Positions 43,142-51,363 of a stretch of DNA of 64,000 bases are shown here, piece by piece. The position numbers and the translations under genes are program-made. Every line of letters begins with the position of its first letter. Position 1 is the first letter of the stretch. The stretch is taken from positions 179,705-243,704 of the forward strand of contig NZ_JAFLVR010000020.1 in assembly GCF_017315985.1 (NCBI RefSeq). The letters run 5' to 3'. The DNA is from Candidatus Enterococcus murrayae (GTDB lineage Bacteria; Bacillota; Bacilli; Lactobacillales; Enterococcaceae). The notes beneath the pieces were generated by a model. That model did no database searches. It saw only the letters and a list, made by a program, of their open reading frames with translations, and was not told where the DNA came from.

Positions 43142-43226
43142 AAAAAGCGCCCCTTCATGCCAGGCCTCCAAAAAGTTAGAGCGTAAATCTAGCTTCTGGA
43201 GATCGATACATGTGGGGCGCTTTTTT
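43142..43226. terminator. Large nested stem-loop between ada and a convergent gene
   Basis: Outer arms AAAAAGCGCCCC..CATG and CATG.GGGGCGCTTTTTT enclose an inner CTCCA/TGGAG stem and an innermost TAGA/TCTA. T6 follows on the plus strand and T5 on the minus, so it can end both genes. The loop of about 50 nt is much larger than usual. Confidence 0.8.
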
Positions 43227-43551
43227 ACTTAAATCGGAAAATAACTACTACAAACAGCAGAAAGAGAAAGAACATCACGGCTAATAAACAATAAATCTTA
43301 CGCTTAAGCTTAAGAAAGTCAGCCGTCTCAGCCGAGTTCATTTTACTAATCGTTTTTCGCCGGGTAAAAAGATAGAGCAGCAGGCCGCCGCCATTTTGAC
43401 CTCCAGTAGCAATGATAGACCAAAATCTGGGATTTTTAATTCCACGGCTTTTAGCATCCAGCATGACCATGGTAAAAACGTAGTAGCACAAAAAGCCAGC
43501 CGTCATTAGCAGTAAAACCATCAGAAAAATCATTATCAGTAGTTGATTCAT
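43225..43551 (-). CDS. Two-helix membrane protein (108 aa)
   Basis: AGGAG lies 8 nt before the ATG. Membrane helices at residues 5-28 and 84-105. The middle segment VMLDAKSRGIKNPRFWSI followed by GGLLLYLFTRR resembles the PLDc_N / short phospholipase-D N-terminal domain of small membrane proteins. It is 12 bp downstream of an XRE regulator that also has membrane helices, so the pair is probably one operon. Function unknown. Confidence 0.65.
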   Translation of the reverse strand: MNQLLIMIFLMVLLLMTAGFLCYYVFTMVMLDAKSRGIKNPRFWSIIATGGQNGGGLLLYLFTRRKTISKMNSAETADFLKLKRKIYCLLAVMFFLFLLFVVVIFRFK

Positions 43552-43563
43552 ACTATTCAGCTC

Positions 43564-43962
43564 CTAAATTTTTTTAATGATCAAGTAGAAAAGTGACAGG
43601 CTGTTGGCGCCGATCAAAGCAAAAAGAATCAATAAAAAAGGTTCGCTCATTCTCTGATTGAGCAGAAGAACCATCATCAATAAGAAATTGACTAAAAGCA
43701 TGGCGATAAAAATTTTAAGAAAATGATTAACGACCGTGTTTTCTTGTAAATGCTTGACCATCTCCTGATCTCCTTTCAATAATTCGTCTAAAGACAAGCC
43801 ATAAATTTCCGATAAGCGAATGATTCGTTCAATATCCGGATAGCTTCTCCCATTTTCCCAGTTTGACATCGTTTGCCGGGTAATCCCCAGCTCTTCAGCG
43901 ACATAATCCTGTGTTAAATTCAATTCGTTTCTTCGTTCCTTTAACCGTTGCCCAACATCCAT
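43564..43962 (-). CDS. XRE-family regulator with C-terminal membrane helices
   Basis: 132 aa. Residues 5-62 are a helix-turn-helix of the XRE type (LKERRNELNLTQDYVAEELG, QTMSNWENGRSYPDI). Two membrane helices follow at about 82-102 and 108-128. Membrane-tethered XRE regulators of this layout are common in Gram-positives and may sense the membrane state through a partner, here perhaps the 108-aa protein encoded next. GAGGTG precedes the ATG. Confidence 0.85.
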   Translation of the reverse strand: MDVGQRLKERRNELNLTQDYVAEELGITRQTMSNWENGRSYPDIERIIRLSEIYGLSLDELLKGDQEMVKHLQENTVVNHFLKIFIAMLLVNFLLMMVLLLNQRMSEPFLLILFALIGANSLSLFYLIIKKI

Positions 43963-44162
43963 ATCTACACCTCAAATACTATCAATCTTTCCTCTAGCAT
44001 AAAGCAAAAGTCTTTTACCTGCGAGAAAAAGTTAGGTAAAAAAGCTTTTACATGCGATGATTAAAGGGTTTTGGCTGCTAAAAAGACAATCCTTTTCTAT
44101 TAATCAGTGAAACAAAATGAACTCTAAAAAGGCTCGCTGCTAAATTTTTTTACTAAAACAAG

Positions 44163-44216
44163 TTGACAACGAGATTCGATTCACGTATATTCTAGATAGA
44201 TACCAATGGTATGTAA
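44163..44216 (+). promoter_or_regulatory. tetR promoter with palindromic operator
   Basis: TTGACA (44163-44168) and TATATT (44186-44191) are 17 bp apart. ATACCA-A-TGGTAT (44200-44212), a perfect 6+1+6 palindrome, covers the expected transcription start. The surrounding ATAGATACCAATGGTATGTAA recurs, with a 4-bp insertion, at 44891-44915 before the MFS gene. Confidence 0.8.
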
Positions 44217-44228
44217 GGAGCTGAACCG

Positions 44229-44870
44229 ATGGCTAGAGGAAAAAATCCAGAAGAGACCCGGCAAAAGATTCTAACCGTTTCTAAAAAATTATTCTTGGAG
44301 AAAGGGTATGATAATACCTCCATCCAAGATATCGTGAATGGCTTAGGTGGAATGACAAAGGGAGCTATTTACCAGCATTTCCGTTCGAAGTTTGAAATCT
44401 TCGAAACGATCATTGAACCAGCAGAAACAGCTGAAGAAAGCTTGAAAAAGCACCCGGGAGATACAGGCTTGGAGAAATTGCAAAACGCGATCTTGGACGC
44501 CTTCACAGATTATTCCCGCATGAAGCTGAATTACTCAGCCGCGGTTACCTTACGAAGCCCGCGATTTATTGGAGAACAATTTCTCTCGATGTTCAACGAA
44601 GTCATTCCAGAGATTAAGAAAATCGTAGAAGAGGGGATTAAGGACGGCTCCATCGATACAGATTACCCCGAAGAAGTTGCTGACGTTTTGATGATGCATT
44701 TGAATACCTGGATCGGGTTGCACTTGACTGTCTACACAGAAGAGCAGCTTAAGCGAAAACTTCTTTTCACCAAAAAAATCTTTGATGGAATCGGTGTTCC
44801 GATTTTTAATGAACAGCTTGTCACAGAAGCAAATAAAATGTTTGAATACATTAAAAAAGATAGCAACTAA
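44229..44870 (+). CDS. TetR-family repressor of the adjacent MFS pump
   Basis: 213 aa. The N-terminal helix-turn-helix is clear: TRQKILTVSKKLFLEKGYDNTSIQDIV and GMTKGAIYQHFRSK. The remaining 160 residues form the ligand-binding domain. Matching operator-like sequences lie in front of this gene and in front of the MFS gene 120 bp downstream. It probably represses both and is released by a pump substrate. Confidence 0.88.
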   Translation: MARGKNPEETRQKILTVSKKLFLEKGYDNTSIQDIVNGLGGMTKGAIYQHFRSKFEIFETIIEPAETAEESLKKHPGDTGLEKLQNAILDAFTDYSRMKLNYSAAVTLRSPRFIGEQFLSMFNEVIPEIKKIVEEGIKDGSIDTDYPEEVADVLMMHLNTWIGLHLTVYTEEQLKRKLLFTKKIFDGIGVPIFNEQLVTEANKMFEYIKKDSN

Positions 44871-44890
44871 CAGCTATTTTTTTTAGACTA

Positions 44891-44915
44891 ATAGATACCA
44901 ACGGTAGGTATGTAA
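44891..44915 (+). promoter_or_regulatory. Second TetR operator, upstream of the MFS gene
   Basis: ATAGATACCAACGGTAGGTATGTAA shares ATAGATACCAA, GGTA and TATGTAA with the site at 44196-44216. An extra GGTA makes its symmetry GATACC/GGTATG wider. It lies 76 bp before the MFS start codon. Confidence 0.7.
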
Positions 44916-44990
44916 TTGTTTAGCCTTTTTGCTCAGTTAACTCATTCGTTTTTGAAATCGCCACTTACAGTTTAAGAAAGCAGGTATAGT

Positions 44991-46229
44991 ATGAAAAACA
45001 ATAAAAATTTTAACTTACTGATCGGAAGTCAACTATTTTCCGTTTTAGGGACCACGATCGTCCAGTTTGTCATTTCCTTGTACGTATTGGATATTACAAA
45101 ATCCGCCTTTACATTTAGCGTGATCGCTTCATTATCCATTGTTGGTCGGTTAATTTGTTTGCCTTTTTGCGGTGTATTAGCGGATCGTTTGCCGAAAAGA
45201 AATTTGATGCTGCTGATGGATTTTCTGTATCTTGTTTTATCTGTTGGCTTATTCCTCGTTACGCGATTAGCCGATCCGGTTACTGCAATCGGTATACTAA
45301 CGGTAATCATCGGAATGGTTTCGGCCTTTGAAACGCCGGTCGTTCAATCCGCTATTCCAGTCATTTGTGCAGCTGAAGAGATTCCGCGAGCAAACGGCAT
45401 CATCAGCTCAATCGGAACGTTGGGGACAGTTTTGGGTCCAATCATTGCCGGGATCATCTATCGTTTTGACGCGGTATATCAGATTTTTATGATCACTGGA
45501 GTATTATTCCTGCTGGCGATCCTTTGTGAACTCGTACTGAGTATCCCTGTTCAACCACAAACAGGGATGGAGGGGACGCTTTTACAAATCGTTGCGGGAG
45601 ATTTAAAGGAAGTAACCAGCTATTTGAAGGCCCAAAAGGTAATTGTAAAAGTTGCGGTAGTCGCATTTCTGCTAAACTTTTTCTTAGCATCATTTATTCA
45701 AGTGATCATTCCTTATGTTTCTCGAATCCAATTAGGTGTCAGCGACGCGCAATATGGCTTAATGAATACGATTTTTGCCATCGGCAGTTTGTTGGGAACC
45801 GTCATTTATGGTGTCATTGCCAATCGTTTGAATGAAACGAGTATTACCAAAAATTTGATTTTAGTGGCGATTCTCTTCGGGCTATTAGTGATTCCTTTTG
45901 GCTTGATTCAAGATCCAACAGCCGCTTTCTGGGTCATGACGATCCTTGTGGCCGGTGCAATGGCGGTAGTTACGGTGGTTTCAGTACAATTAATTGTCTA
46001 TATCCAATTAGTTTCTGATCAGGCTTTGCTTGGACGGATCATGTCATTAGTCATGATCGTCACTACACTGGCGGTTCCTTTAGGACAAGTGATGTATGGT
46101 GCTTTTGCGACAATCGCTTCTGGAGAAATGCTGATCGCATTAATCATTGGGACAGCGACCATAACTATTTTAATCGCGATCTTCTCAATCAGAATTTTCA
46201 AACAAATGCGCTTAGAAAAAGAACTATAA
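44991..46229 (+). CDS. MFS drug/macrolide-type efflux transporter
   Basis: 412 aa with twelve predicted helices. The loop 2-3 motif is GVLADRLPKRNLM, and IGTLGTVLGPIIAG in helix 5 fits the antiporter motif C region. The overall pattern is that of the MefA/tetV-like MFS group that exports hydrophobic compounds. It is paired with a TetR repressor and twin operators. The ribosome site is weak (AAGCAGG). The drug range cannot be told from sequence. Confidence 0.85.
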   Translation: MKNNKNFNLLIGSQLFSVLGTTIVQFVISLYVLDITKSAFTFSVIASLSIVGRLICLPFCGVLADRLPKRNLMLLMDFLYLVLSVGLFLVTRLADPVTAIGILTVIIGMVSAFETPVVQSAIPVICAAEEIPRANGIISSIGTLGTVLGPIIAGIIYRFDAVYQIFMITGVLFLLAILCELVLSIPVQPQTGMEGTLLQIVAGDLKEVTSYLKAQKVIVKVAVVAFLLNFFLASFIQVIIPYVSRIQLGVSDAQYGLMNTIFAIGSLLGTVIYGVIANRLNETSITKNLILVAILFGLLVIPFGLIQDPTAAFWVMTILVAGAMAVVTVVSVQLIVYIQLVSDQALLGRIMSLVMIVTTLAVPLGQVMYGAFATIASGEMLIALIIGTATITILIAIFSIRIFKQMRLEKEL

Positions 46230-46366
46230 GGAGACCGGCTCTACGAAAAAACTCAACCCATTTTCTTTATAGATCCATAAATTTTTTGTTGAGGTCAGGG
46301 AGCATTCTGATTCGCTTTTCTTGCTATACTAAAAATGAATGGATCAAGCACTAAGGAGGGATTGGA

Positions 46367-47122
46367 ATGAGCTTTTTCAGCTATCAGGGAAAGAACATTT
46401 TTTACGAGACAATCGGAGAAGGAAAGCCACTCGTTTTTTTGCATGGAAATACCTCGTCTTCAAAATTATTTACTCCTATGCTGCCTCTTTACACCGACTT
46501 TCAGGTCGTCTTGATTGATTTCTTAGGCTATGGACGCTCTGATCGGTTAGATAAATTTCCAACAGAACTTTGGAAAGACGAAGCGAGGCAGACAATCGCC
46601 CTGCTAGAGCACTTAGCACTCAGGGACGTAAACCTGGTTGGAACAAGCGGTGGGGCTTGGGTAGCGATCAATACCGCTTTTTTGAGACCAGATCTTATCG
46701 CCACCGTCACCGCCGACAGCTTTGATGGTCGCACTTTTCATGACGGCTTTGACCGGGCATTATTAGCAGAGCGCTCGACAACGCTGGCAGATCCGGAAGC
46801 CTCTCAATTTTATCATTGGTGTATTGGCGAGGATTGGAAAGAGGTCGTCGAAAGAGATACAGATTCCATGTGGCGGCTGATCGTCTCACGCAGAGAACTG
46901 TTCTTTGATTCTCTGCAAATTTTGCAAGCACCTCTGCTTTTGACCGCTACGAAAAGGGACGAGATGATTCGGCCAAATATCGAACGAGAGTATCAAGCAA
47001 TCGTCGGTGAAGTGGTACAGGGGCAATTCAAGCTTTTTGAGAAGCCGGGACACCCCGCGATTGGCTCCAGTGCAGAGGAAGTAGCAGAAACCATCAATCA
47101 ATTTATTGCCGAATATAGTTGA
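46367..47122 (+). CDS. Alpha/beta hydrolase
   Basis: 251 aa with AAGGAGGG before the ATG. Oxyanion motif FLHGNTSS, nucleophile serine in GTSGGAW, an acidic residue in TATKRDEM and the catalytic histidine in KPGHPAIG complete the triad. No signal peptide. Related proteins include carboxylesterases and C-C hydrolases, so the substrate stays open. Single gene, ended by a bidirectional terminator. Confidence 0.85.
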   Translation: MSFFSYQGKNIFYETIGEGKPLVFLHGNTSSSKLFTPMLPLYTDFQVVLIDFLGYGRSDRLDKFPTELWKDEARQTIALLEHLALRDVNLVGTSGGAWVAINTAFLRPDLIATVTADSFDGRTFHDGFDRALLAERSTTLADPEASQFYHWCIGEDWKEVVERDTDSMWRLIVSRRELFFDSLQILQAPLLLTATKRDEMIRPNIEREYQAIVGEVVQGQFKLFEKPGHPAIGSSAEEVAETINQFIAEYS

Positions 47123-47161
47123 GAATACAGCGTGAAGGAATCAACGCTTCAGCATTAAAAT

Positions 47162-47210
47162 AAAAAGTTCCAATTTTACTATATATAATAGTAGAATCGG
47201 AACTTTTTTT
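47162..47210. terminator. Bidirectional terminator between two hydrolase genes
   Basis: AAAAAGTTCCAATTTTACTA pairs with TAGTAGAATCGGAACTTTTT (two mismatches) around an AT loop; T7 follows on the plus strand and T5 on the minus. Confidence 0.9.
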
Positions 47211-47220
47211 GCGTCGAAAA

Positions 47221-48072
47221 TCACTTTCTGTTTCGTATCTGCTCCTCAAGCCAGTCAAGCAATTTCTGATAAATGTCAGTTGCCGTTGGATTTTTCTCTC
47301 GATCGAAGTCGTGTGCATTCCTATCCAACTCTAGAAAAGTACATTGCTTAACGGCAGCTGCCATTTGTTGGGACGAAACGATCGGAACATCTGGATCTTT
47401 CCTGCATTGAGCCATAAAGACAGGCGGAAACTGCTCTAATTGTTTGTCATTGACCGTCAATTCATTGAGTTTTGGTCCTAAATAGCTGAGCCAATTCCCA
47501 TACTGCCTAGCTGAAAGATACAAGGGAAATCTTTCGGCCACTCCGCTAACCACAGTCGGTTGATTTTGGATAAGCTGCTGCGCGGTTAGAGGGGGAACCT
47601 TAGGATAATGATTATAAAACGGGCTTGGTAAAACGAACTCCTCATGATCAAAATGATGATACCCGTAAAAACGAATCAGCCCCAGCTGGTGTTGATAATG
47701 ATTAGCCGTCAAAATAGAAGCCAAGCAGCCGCCAGCTGACCGGCCAAATAAGAAAAAATCTGGTTCTAATAGATTCAGTCGAGACTGATAATTCTCTAAA
47801 AACCAGTGAACCCCTGCTTCTAAGCAATGAACAATTTCTCTTAATGGTGTCTCTGGTGCAAGCGGATAATCAAATGCCAAAACATGAAAGCCATTTTTTA
47901 AAAAGAGCGCCAGATACGCTTCAGGAAGATCCTCACGATCCCCGAAAAGAAACCCGCCGCCATGAAAATAGAGAATGGTTTTATCCTTTGCCTCTGTCGC
48001 TGTTGCTGGAAAAAAGGAGACCTTCAATAGGAGCTCCTTCCAGGTTTTATAGATAAATTGCTGTTTTCTCAT
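47221..48072 (-). CDS. Alpha/beta hydrolase of the HSL/esterase-lipase type
   Basis: 283 aa from the ATG 5 nt after AAGGAATC (an upstream in-frame ATG is not supported). HGGG oxyanion motif in LYFHGGGFLFGDRE and the nucleophile in FGRSAGGCLA mark the hormone-sensitive-lipase family. An aspartate in CRKDPDVP and histidine in RNAHDFD complete the triad. Cytoplasmic carboxylesterase acting on small acyl esters is the likely activity. Confidence 0.84.
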   Translation of the reverse strand: MRKQQFIYKTWKELLLKVSFFPATATEAKDKTILYFHGGGFLFGDREDLPEAYLALFLKNGFHVLAFDYPLAPETPLREIVHCLEAGVHWFLENYQSRLNLLEPDFFLFGRSAGGCLASILTANHYQHQLGLIRFYGYHHFDHEEFVLPSPFYNHYPKVPPLTAQQLIQNQPTVVSGVAERFPLYLSARQYGNWLSYLGPKLNELTVNDKQLEQFPPVFMAQCRKDPDVPIVSSQQMAAAVKQCTFLELDRNAHDFDREKNPTATDIYQKLLDWLEEQIRNRK

Positions 48073-48182
48073 AAGATTCCTTCTTTCTATTTTCATTATA
48101 ATGATTTGATTAGCAGGAATTCACAGTGCTTTAGCACAAATGGATATCAATTTTTGTCACTTATGAACAATGAAGTTCGAAC

Positions 48183-48197
48183 TATTAGCGCTTACAA
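48183..48197 (-). promoter_or_regulatory. Candidate cre upstream of the allantoin operon
   Basis: On the minus strand TTGTAAGCGCTAATA matches 14 of 15 cre positions. It lies 31 bp before the allC start codon, in the promoter or early leader, so CcpA should reduce allantoin use when good sugars are present. Confidence 0.68.
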
Positions 48198-48227
48198 TGA
48201 GGTTACTAGATAAAGGAGGTCCATGGA

Positions 48228-49457
48228 ATGACTTTAGAAAAACGATTAGATACTACAATCAACGCATTATCCCAAATAGGCAGCGATCCAACCGGTGGTA
48301 TGACACGGCTGCTCTATTCAGATTCCTGGCTAGAGGCACAAAAATTTGTTGAAGGCAAAATGCAGGAAATCGGATTAGAGACTTCCTATGATGCGATCGG
48401 AAATTTATTTGGCCGCGTAACTGGAACAAAATATCCGGAGGAAACGATCCTTTCTGGTTCCCATATCGATACTGTCGTCAACGGCGGTACCTTGGATGGA
48501 CAATTTGGTGTGATGGCCGCCTACCTAGCCATCCAGCAATTACTTGAAACCTACGGCAAGCCTTTGCGTTCATTAGAAGTCATTTCAATGGCCGAAGAAG
48601 AAGGCAGCCGTTTTCCGACTGTGTTCTGGGGAAGTAAAAACTTCGTAGGGGAAGCCTCCAGAGAACAGGTTGAAGAGATTGCTGATTCTGAAGGGCTGAA
48701 GTTCGTTGATGAAATGCGCCGCCAAGGCTTTGATTTCTCTGAGGAAGCGAATGCCAGACGTGACGATATCAAAGCATTCGTAGAGATCCATATTGAACAA
48801 GGAAACGTCTTAGAAAATGAGAAGCTGCAAATCGGTGTTGTCAATAATATCGCAGGCCAAAAACGCTATACCTTTGTTTTAAAAGGCGAAGCCAATCACG
48901 CTGGTACAACGCCAATGGGGTATCGTCGGGATGCTGTCTACGGTTTTTCCAAAATCTGTTCAGGAATCATTGATCGTGCATTCGCAGAAGGGGATCCGCT
49001 AGTGGTGACCTTTGGCAAGGTTGAACCTAAACCTAATACTGTCAATGTTGTTCCAGGCGAAGTCCTATTTACAATGGATTGCCGCCACACAGATGCCGCG
49101 GAGCTGACGCGATTTACCAAAGAAGCTGAGGAGTATATGAAAGAGGTCGCCAACGAGCTTGAATTAGAGTTGGAGATCGATTTATGGATGAATGAAGCGC
49201 CCGTTCCAATGGATGCTGACGTGGTAAAAGTCGTAGAAGGTGCTGCAAAGGCCAAAGAAAAGAAATACAAAGTGATGCATAGTGGCGCTGGTCATGATTC
49301 TCAGGTCATTGCACCGCATTATCCGACTGCAATGATCTTTGTACCGAGCATTAAGGGAATCAGCCACAATCCAGCAGAGGCGACTGACTTAGCAGACCTA
49401 GTTGCCGGCGTCGAGGTATTGGCACAGACACTCTACGAATTGGCCTATAAAGAGTAG
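48228..49457 (+). CDS. allC: Allantoate amidohydrolase
   Basis: 409 aa, M20-type zinc hydrolase. Metal ligands are in SGSHIDTV, DGQFGVMA and MAEEEGSRFP, plus a histidine in VEIHIEQG and the C-terminal SGAGHDSQ. It converts allantoate to ureidoglycine, CO2 and ammonia. AAAGGAGG stands before the ATG. First gene of a plus-strand run allC-allE-allD-allF-allG-allH-carbamate kinase. Related enzymes (carbamoyl-beta-alanine hydrolase, ureidoglycolate hydrolase) share the fold, but the neighbourhood makes allantoate the clear substrate. Confidence 0.93.
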   Translation: MTLEKRLDTTINALSQIGSDPTGGMTRLLYSDSWLEAQKFVEGKMQEIGLETSYDAIGNLFGRVTGTKYPEETILSGSHIDTVVNGGTLDGQFGVMAAYLAIQQLLETYGKPLRSLEVISMAEEEGSRFPTVFWGSKNFVGEASREQVEEIADSEGLKFVDEMRRQGFDFSEEANARRDDIKAFVEIHIEQGNVLENEKLQIGVVNNIAGQKRYTFVLKGEANHAGTTPMGYRRDAVYGFSKICSGIIDRAFAEGDPLVVTFGKVEPKPNTVNVVPGEVLFTMDCRHTDAAELTRFTKEAEEYMKEVANELELELEIDLWMNEAPVPMDADVVKVVEGAAKAKEKKYKVMHSGAGHDSQVIAPHYPTAMIFVPSIKGISHNPAEATDLADLVAGVEVLAQTLYELAYKE

Positions 49458-49472
49458 GAAAGAGGGAAGAAT

Positions 49473-50258
49473 ATGGGGTACAAAAATAATCATATCGGCT
49501 ATATTGACGGCTTATTGGAATCAAGAGCTGTTATCAAAAAGAATAATTACGCGGTTCTTCCGCATGAAGGCTTGGTCAACAATGTGATACCGGGATTTGA
49601 AAATTGCGATTGTTCTATTCTAGGCTCCACGAAACTTGGTGCGAGCTTTGTAGATTACATCATGACTTTCCATCAAGGTGGTAAAAATGCGCTCGGCTTC
49701 GGCGGCGACGGCATCGAGACCTTAGTTTACGTGATCGATGGAAAGCTGGAAGTAAGCGACAGCAAGGAAAGTCATACGATCCTCTCTGGCGGCTATGTTT
49801 ACTTGCCCGCTGGAGAAAAAATGTTTTTAGCGAATGCACAGGAAGAAGACACAGAATTTTTCTTATATAAGAAACGCTACCAGCCATTAGAAGGACACAA
49901 TGCCTATAAAGTAGTCGGTAATGTAAACGAAATTGAGCCGATCCATTATGAAGGCATGAAAGATGTACTGCTTTGGGACTTTTTACCGAAGGATCTGGGC
50001 TTTGACATGAATTTCCATATTTTATCTTTTGAGCCTGGCGCAAGTCACGGCTATATTGAGACACATTATCAGGAACACGGAGCGTATCTGCTTTCTGGAA
50101 AAGGAATGTACAACTTAGACAATAATTGGCTTCCAGTAGAAAAAGGAGATTATATCTTTATGAGCGCTTACGTTCATCAGGCAGCGTACGCAGTTGGCAG
50201 AGATGAGCCATTAAAATACGTTTACTCAAAGGACTGCAACCGTGATCCTGAAATTTAG
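49473..50258 (+). CDS. allE: (S)-ureidoglycine aminohydrolase
   Basis: 261 aa, bicupin. The metal-binding histidines and glutamates of the second cupin are visible in [16 protein letters not shown] and [10 protein letters not shown]. It releases ammonia from (S)-ureidoglycine to give (S)-ureidoglycolate. It directly follows AllC, whose unstable product it uses, with 15 bp between genes. Length agrees with E. coli AllE. Confidence 0.93.
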   Translation: MGYKNNHIGYIDGLLESRAVIKKNNYAVLPHEGLVNNVIPGFENCDCSILGSTKLGASFVDYIMTFHQGGKNALGFGGDGIETLVYVIDGKLEVSDSKESHTILSGGYVYLPAGEKMFLANAQEEDTEFFLYKKRYQPLEGHNAYKVVGNVNEIEPIHYEGMKDVLLWDFLPKDLGFDMNFHILSFEPGASHGYIETHYQEHGAYLLSGKGMYNLDNNWLPVEKGDYIFMSAYVHQAAYAVGRDEPLKYVYSKDCNRDPEI

Positions 50259-50279
50259 AAAAAGGAAGTAGTTTGTACG

Positions 50280-51344
50280 ATGGAAGAAACAATGATTGTT
50301 CAACCAGTAAGATTACATGAGTTGATTCAAGATAAATTGATACAAGCCGGTTTGAAAGAGGAACATGCGGATACAGTGGCGGAACATTTAGTTTTTGCGG
50401 ATGCTTGCGGTATCCATTCTCACGGAGCGGTGCGTGTCGATTACTATGCAGAACGTATAGCAAAAGGCGGAGTTACGACCGATCCTCAGATTACCTTTGA
50501 ACGGACCGGCGCAAGTACAGGAATCGTTCATGGAGATAATGGCGTCGGCCAATACGTCGCGCTGCGAGCGTTGGAGTACGCGATCGATCAAGCGAAAGAA
50601 TCTGGGGCAGCGATTGTTGGTGTGAAGCGAATCAGTCATTGCGGTGCGCTTTCCTATTATGTAAAACGTGCCGCAGAAGAGAACCTAATCGCCATTTCTA
50701 TGTGCCAGTCTGACCCGATGGTAGTTCCTTTTGGCGGTTCAGAAAACTACTTTGGAACCAATCCGATCGCCTTTGCGGCACCTAGAGAATACGGGGCTCC
50801 GGTTGTTTTTGACATGGCGACAACTGTTCAGGCTTGGGGAAAAATTTTGGACGCCCGTTCAAAAAATCAAGACATCCCAGATACTTGGGCAGTGGATGTG
50901 AATGGACAACCAACAACGAATCCTCATGAGGTGAATGGCCTGCTGCCAATGGCCGGACCTAAGGGATTTGGCTTAATGATGATGGTGGATGTCTTATCGG
51001 GCATTCTCTTAGGCCTTCCATTTGGAAAAAATGTTTCTTCTATGTATAACGATCTGACGGAAAAAAGAAATCTTGGACAACTATTCATTCTGATTGATCC
51101 AAGACGCTTCACGGATCTGCCTAGCTTTAAACACAGCATTGAGACCATGATCGGAGAGCTGCATGACATCGCTCCAGCAGCTGGCTTTAAGCAGGTTTAT
51201 TATCCAGGCGAGACAAATCAAGTCAAATATGATCAGTATATGGCTGAGGGAATTCCTGTCGCGAAACGCGTATTAGACTATTTGGAAAGTACTACGATCC
51301 ATTTCGATCAATACGGAGAAACTGGAAGTTTTGCAACTAAGTAA
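50280..51344 (+). CDS. allD: Ureidoglycolate dehydrogenase
   Basis: 354 aa of the Ldh2/MalDH family of NAD(P)-dependent dehydrogenases. Characteristic segments are ADACGIHSHGAVRV, KRISHCGALSYYV, NYFGTNPIAFAAP and GPKGFGLMMMVDVLSG. It oxidises (S)-ureidoglycolate to oxalurate with NAD+. Its position between allE and the oxamate carbamoyltransferase genes fits that step. AAGGAAG precedes the ATG. Confidence 0.92.
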   Translation: MEETMIVQPVRLHELIQDKLIQAGLKEEHADTVAEHLVFADACGIHSHGAVRVDYYAERIAKGGVTTDPQITFERTGASTGIVHGDNGVGQYVALRALEYAIDQAKESGAAIVGVKRISHCGALSYYVKRAAEENLIAISMCQSDPMVVPFGGSENYFGTNPIAFAAPREYGAPVVFDMATTVQAWGKILDARSKNQDIPDTWAVDVNGQPTTNPHEVNGLLPMAGPKGFGLMMMVDVLSGILLGLPFGKNVSSMYNDLTEKRNLGQLFILIDPRRFTDLPSFKHSIETMIGELHDIAPAAGFKQVYYPGETNQVKYDQYMAEGIPVAKRVLDYLESTTIHFDQYGETGSFATK

Positions 51345-51363
51345 CAGAAAGTGAGGGAATCAA

